From the NCBI GenBank assembly GCA_021203465.1, contig JAJQBC010000069.1, positions 62,001-126,000 of the forward strand: DNA of 64,000 bases. Direction: 5' to 3'. The first letter of the stretch is position 1; every line of letters begins with the position of its first letter. The position numbers and the translations under genes are program-made. Shown here in pieces: positions 62,876 to 64,000 of this stretch. The notes below the pieces were generated by a model. That model was not told the DNA's origin and did no database searches. It saw only the letters and a program-made list of their open reading frames with translations. The DNA is from Lachnospiraceae bacterium (GTDB lineage Bacteria > Bacillota > Clostridia > Lachnospirales > Lachnospiraceae).

Positions 62876-63610
62876 TCACCGGCAGCACAGTTCTGAAACA
62901 ACCGCCATCTTTTTTCTGCAATCCATACGGATCTGTGCGATCCACGCCTCGGCCTCCCCGAGCTCCCGGAACCTTGCCGCCTGACTGCTCTCATCCGGAC
63001 TTAAGCCTTCCATGATTCTCCGATTCTTCTGAGATTCTCTGTCCAGAAGAGAAAGGAGTACCTGCGGTGAACGCTGGATCACAACCCTGCCGAAATACAG
63101 CTCTGCCGGAGTCATTCTTTTCACCACTTTTCCCTGTACCGCCCGGAACATCGGATAATACTTTCCATCCTCGAAGACAATATCCTCATCCGTGATACCG
63201 TATTCATGCGCTTCCAGCCAGCCGCGCACCAGATGAATTTCCGACTGCGGTTGCAACACCAGCTCCGATACAGAACCCAGAAGCTACACGCCGCCCTCCA
63301 GAATCCTCCTCATCAACTGTCCGCCCATCCCGGCGATCACGACCGTATCCGCCTCATCCGACTGAAAACGCGAAAGGCCGTCGGACAGCCGCGTCTCAAC
63401 CTGCCTACTGAGCCCCGCCGCGCGAATGTGTTCACCGGCTCGCAAAAGCGGTCCCTCGTTCACATCCGCAGCGATCGCGGACGGAATCCGTCCTGCCTGC
63501 ACAAGTGCGATCGGAAGGTACGCATGATCCGTGCCGATATCGGCCAGACGGTTTCCTTTCGTCACGTAGCAGCCCAGCCGCTCCAGCCTCTTCGACAGCC
63601 TAACCTGCAT
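62876..63610 (-). pseudogene. trmK: tRNA (adenine22-N1)-methyltransferase, interrupted by in-frame TAG (codon starting at 63286)
   Basis: MQVRLSKRLERLGCYVTKGNRLADIGTDHAYLPIAL...GMGGQLMRRILEGGV*LLGSVSELVLQPQSEIHLVRGWL same frame across TAG. Confidence 0.82.
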
Positions 63611-63713
63611 CCTGTTCTCCTCATAATATGTATTCAGAGCAAGCTGTCCGTAACTCCTTTTTCCCACACATAACCATCTCCCTTCCAAAAGCATTGAAAA
63701 ATCAAGCAATAAC

Positions 63714-63839
63714 TAGTTTTGTCTTAAATACAAAACCATAGAGAGAATGTGGGAAAGCCGATAAAACTGATCTCTCTGTTTATCGCTAAAATACTTCTAA
63801 ATATTAATATAGGCGGGCAATATAGTTTTGTCTTAATTA
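63714..63839. repeat. 14-bp direct repeat TAGTTTTGTCTTAA x2 (63714-63727, 63823-63836)
   Basis: Direct reading; copies ~109 bp apart, AT-rich context. Confidence 0.6.
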
Positions 63840-63895
63840 CCCCGCCTACACATAATAATTATACCATACCAGTTTTATGAAAGCAATGAAATAGT

Positions 63896-64000
63896 TTATA
63901 TCAGTTTAGAGTTCATTGGCCTCCTGCCAAGGCAAACAGGGCAACCGCAACCATTGCTGCGCGATGCTATTGTTGCCCTCCATTCATGACCATTCTCACA
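63896..64000 (-). CDS. C-terminal fragment of a treble-clef zinc-finger (DUF4379-like) protein, runs off right edge
   Basis: Minus-strand frame: CENGHEWRATIASRSNGCGCPVCLGRRPMNSKLI* matches C..GHEW.A....R..G.GCP.C.GR pattern. Confidence 0.7.
   Translation of the reverse strand, partial: CENGHEWRATIASRSNGCGCPVCLGRRPMNSKLI

Noticed and set aside
60392-62896. 834-aa plus-strand ORF
   Set aside because: Antisense to nucleoside kinase and nif3, which have clear motifs; composition (Arg/His/Leu-rich) is typical of shadow ORFs in GC-rich sequence.
63714-63839. CRISPR repeat pair
   Set aside because: Only two short copies with 109-bp spacing, no array, no cas genes.

Overview
This is a chromosomal window from a low-to-mid GC anaerobic Firmicute, most likely Lachnospiraceae-like (inferred from gene content). 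It is dominated by minus-strand core genes. These include nifJ (partial), a TrpXYZ-like ABC transporter, type IIA topoisomerase parC/parE, glgD/glgC, nrdD, copA/csoR, a Gld-like ABC operon, purC, two two-component systems, rpsB-tsf (plus strand), a thiN-rpe-rsgA-prkC-stp-rlmN-rsmB-fmt-def-priA-murE run, arcC, RNase P RNA, exoA, a nucleoside kinase, nif3 and trmK. No CRISPR array, rRNA, tRNA or complete transposon was seen. Main unexplained items: (1) a ~507-bp imperfect palindrome between copA and nrdD (arms ~250 bp, including a perfect 46-bp block); (2) two otherwise intact genes, an ECF-type sigma factor and trmK, each broken by one in-frame TAG; (3) an ankyrin-like/TM/FKBP-like protein whose halves are joined only by a -1 shift at an A7 tract; (4) a GT2 glycosyltransferase with an apparent MarR-like winged-helix C-terminus; (5) a strong promoter followed by a multi-hairpin leader upstream of an ABC solute-binding protein; (6) the tail of a treble-clef zinc-finger protein at the right edge, next to an AT-rich segment carrying a 14-bp direct repeat. 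Everything here comes from reading the sequence; no database search or folding was run.
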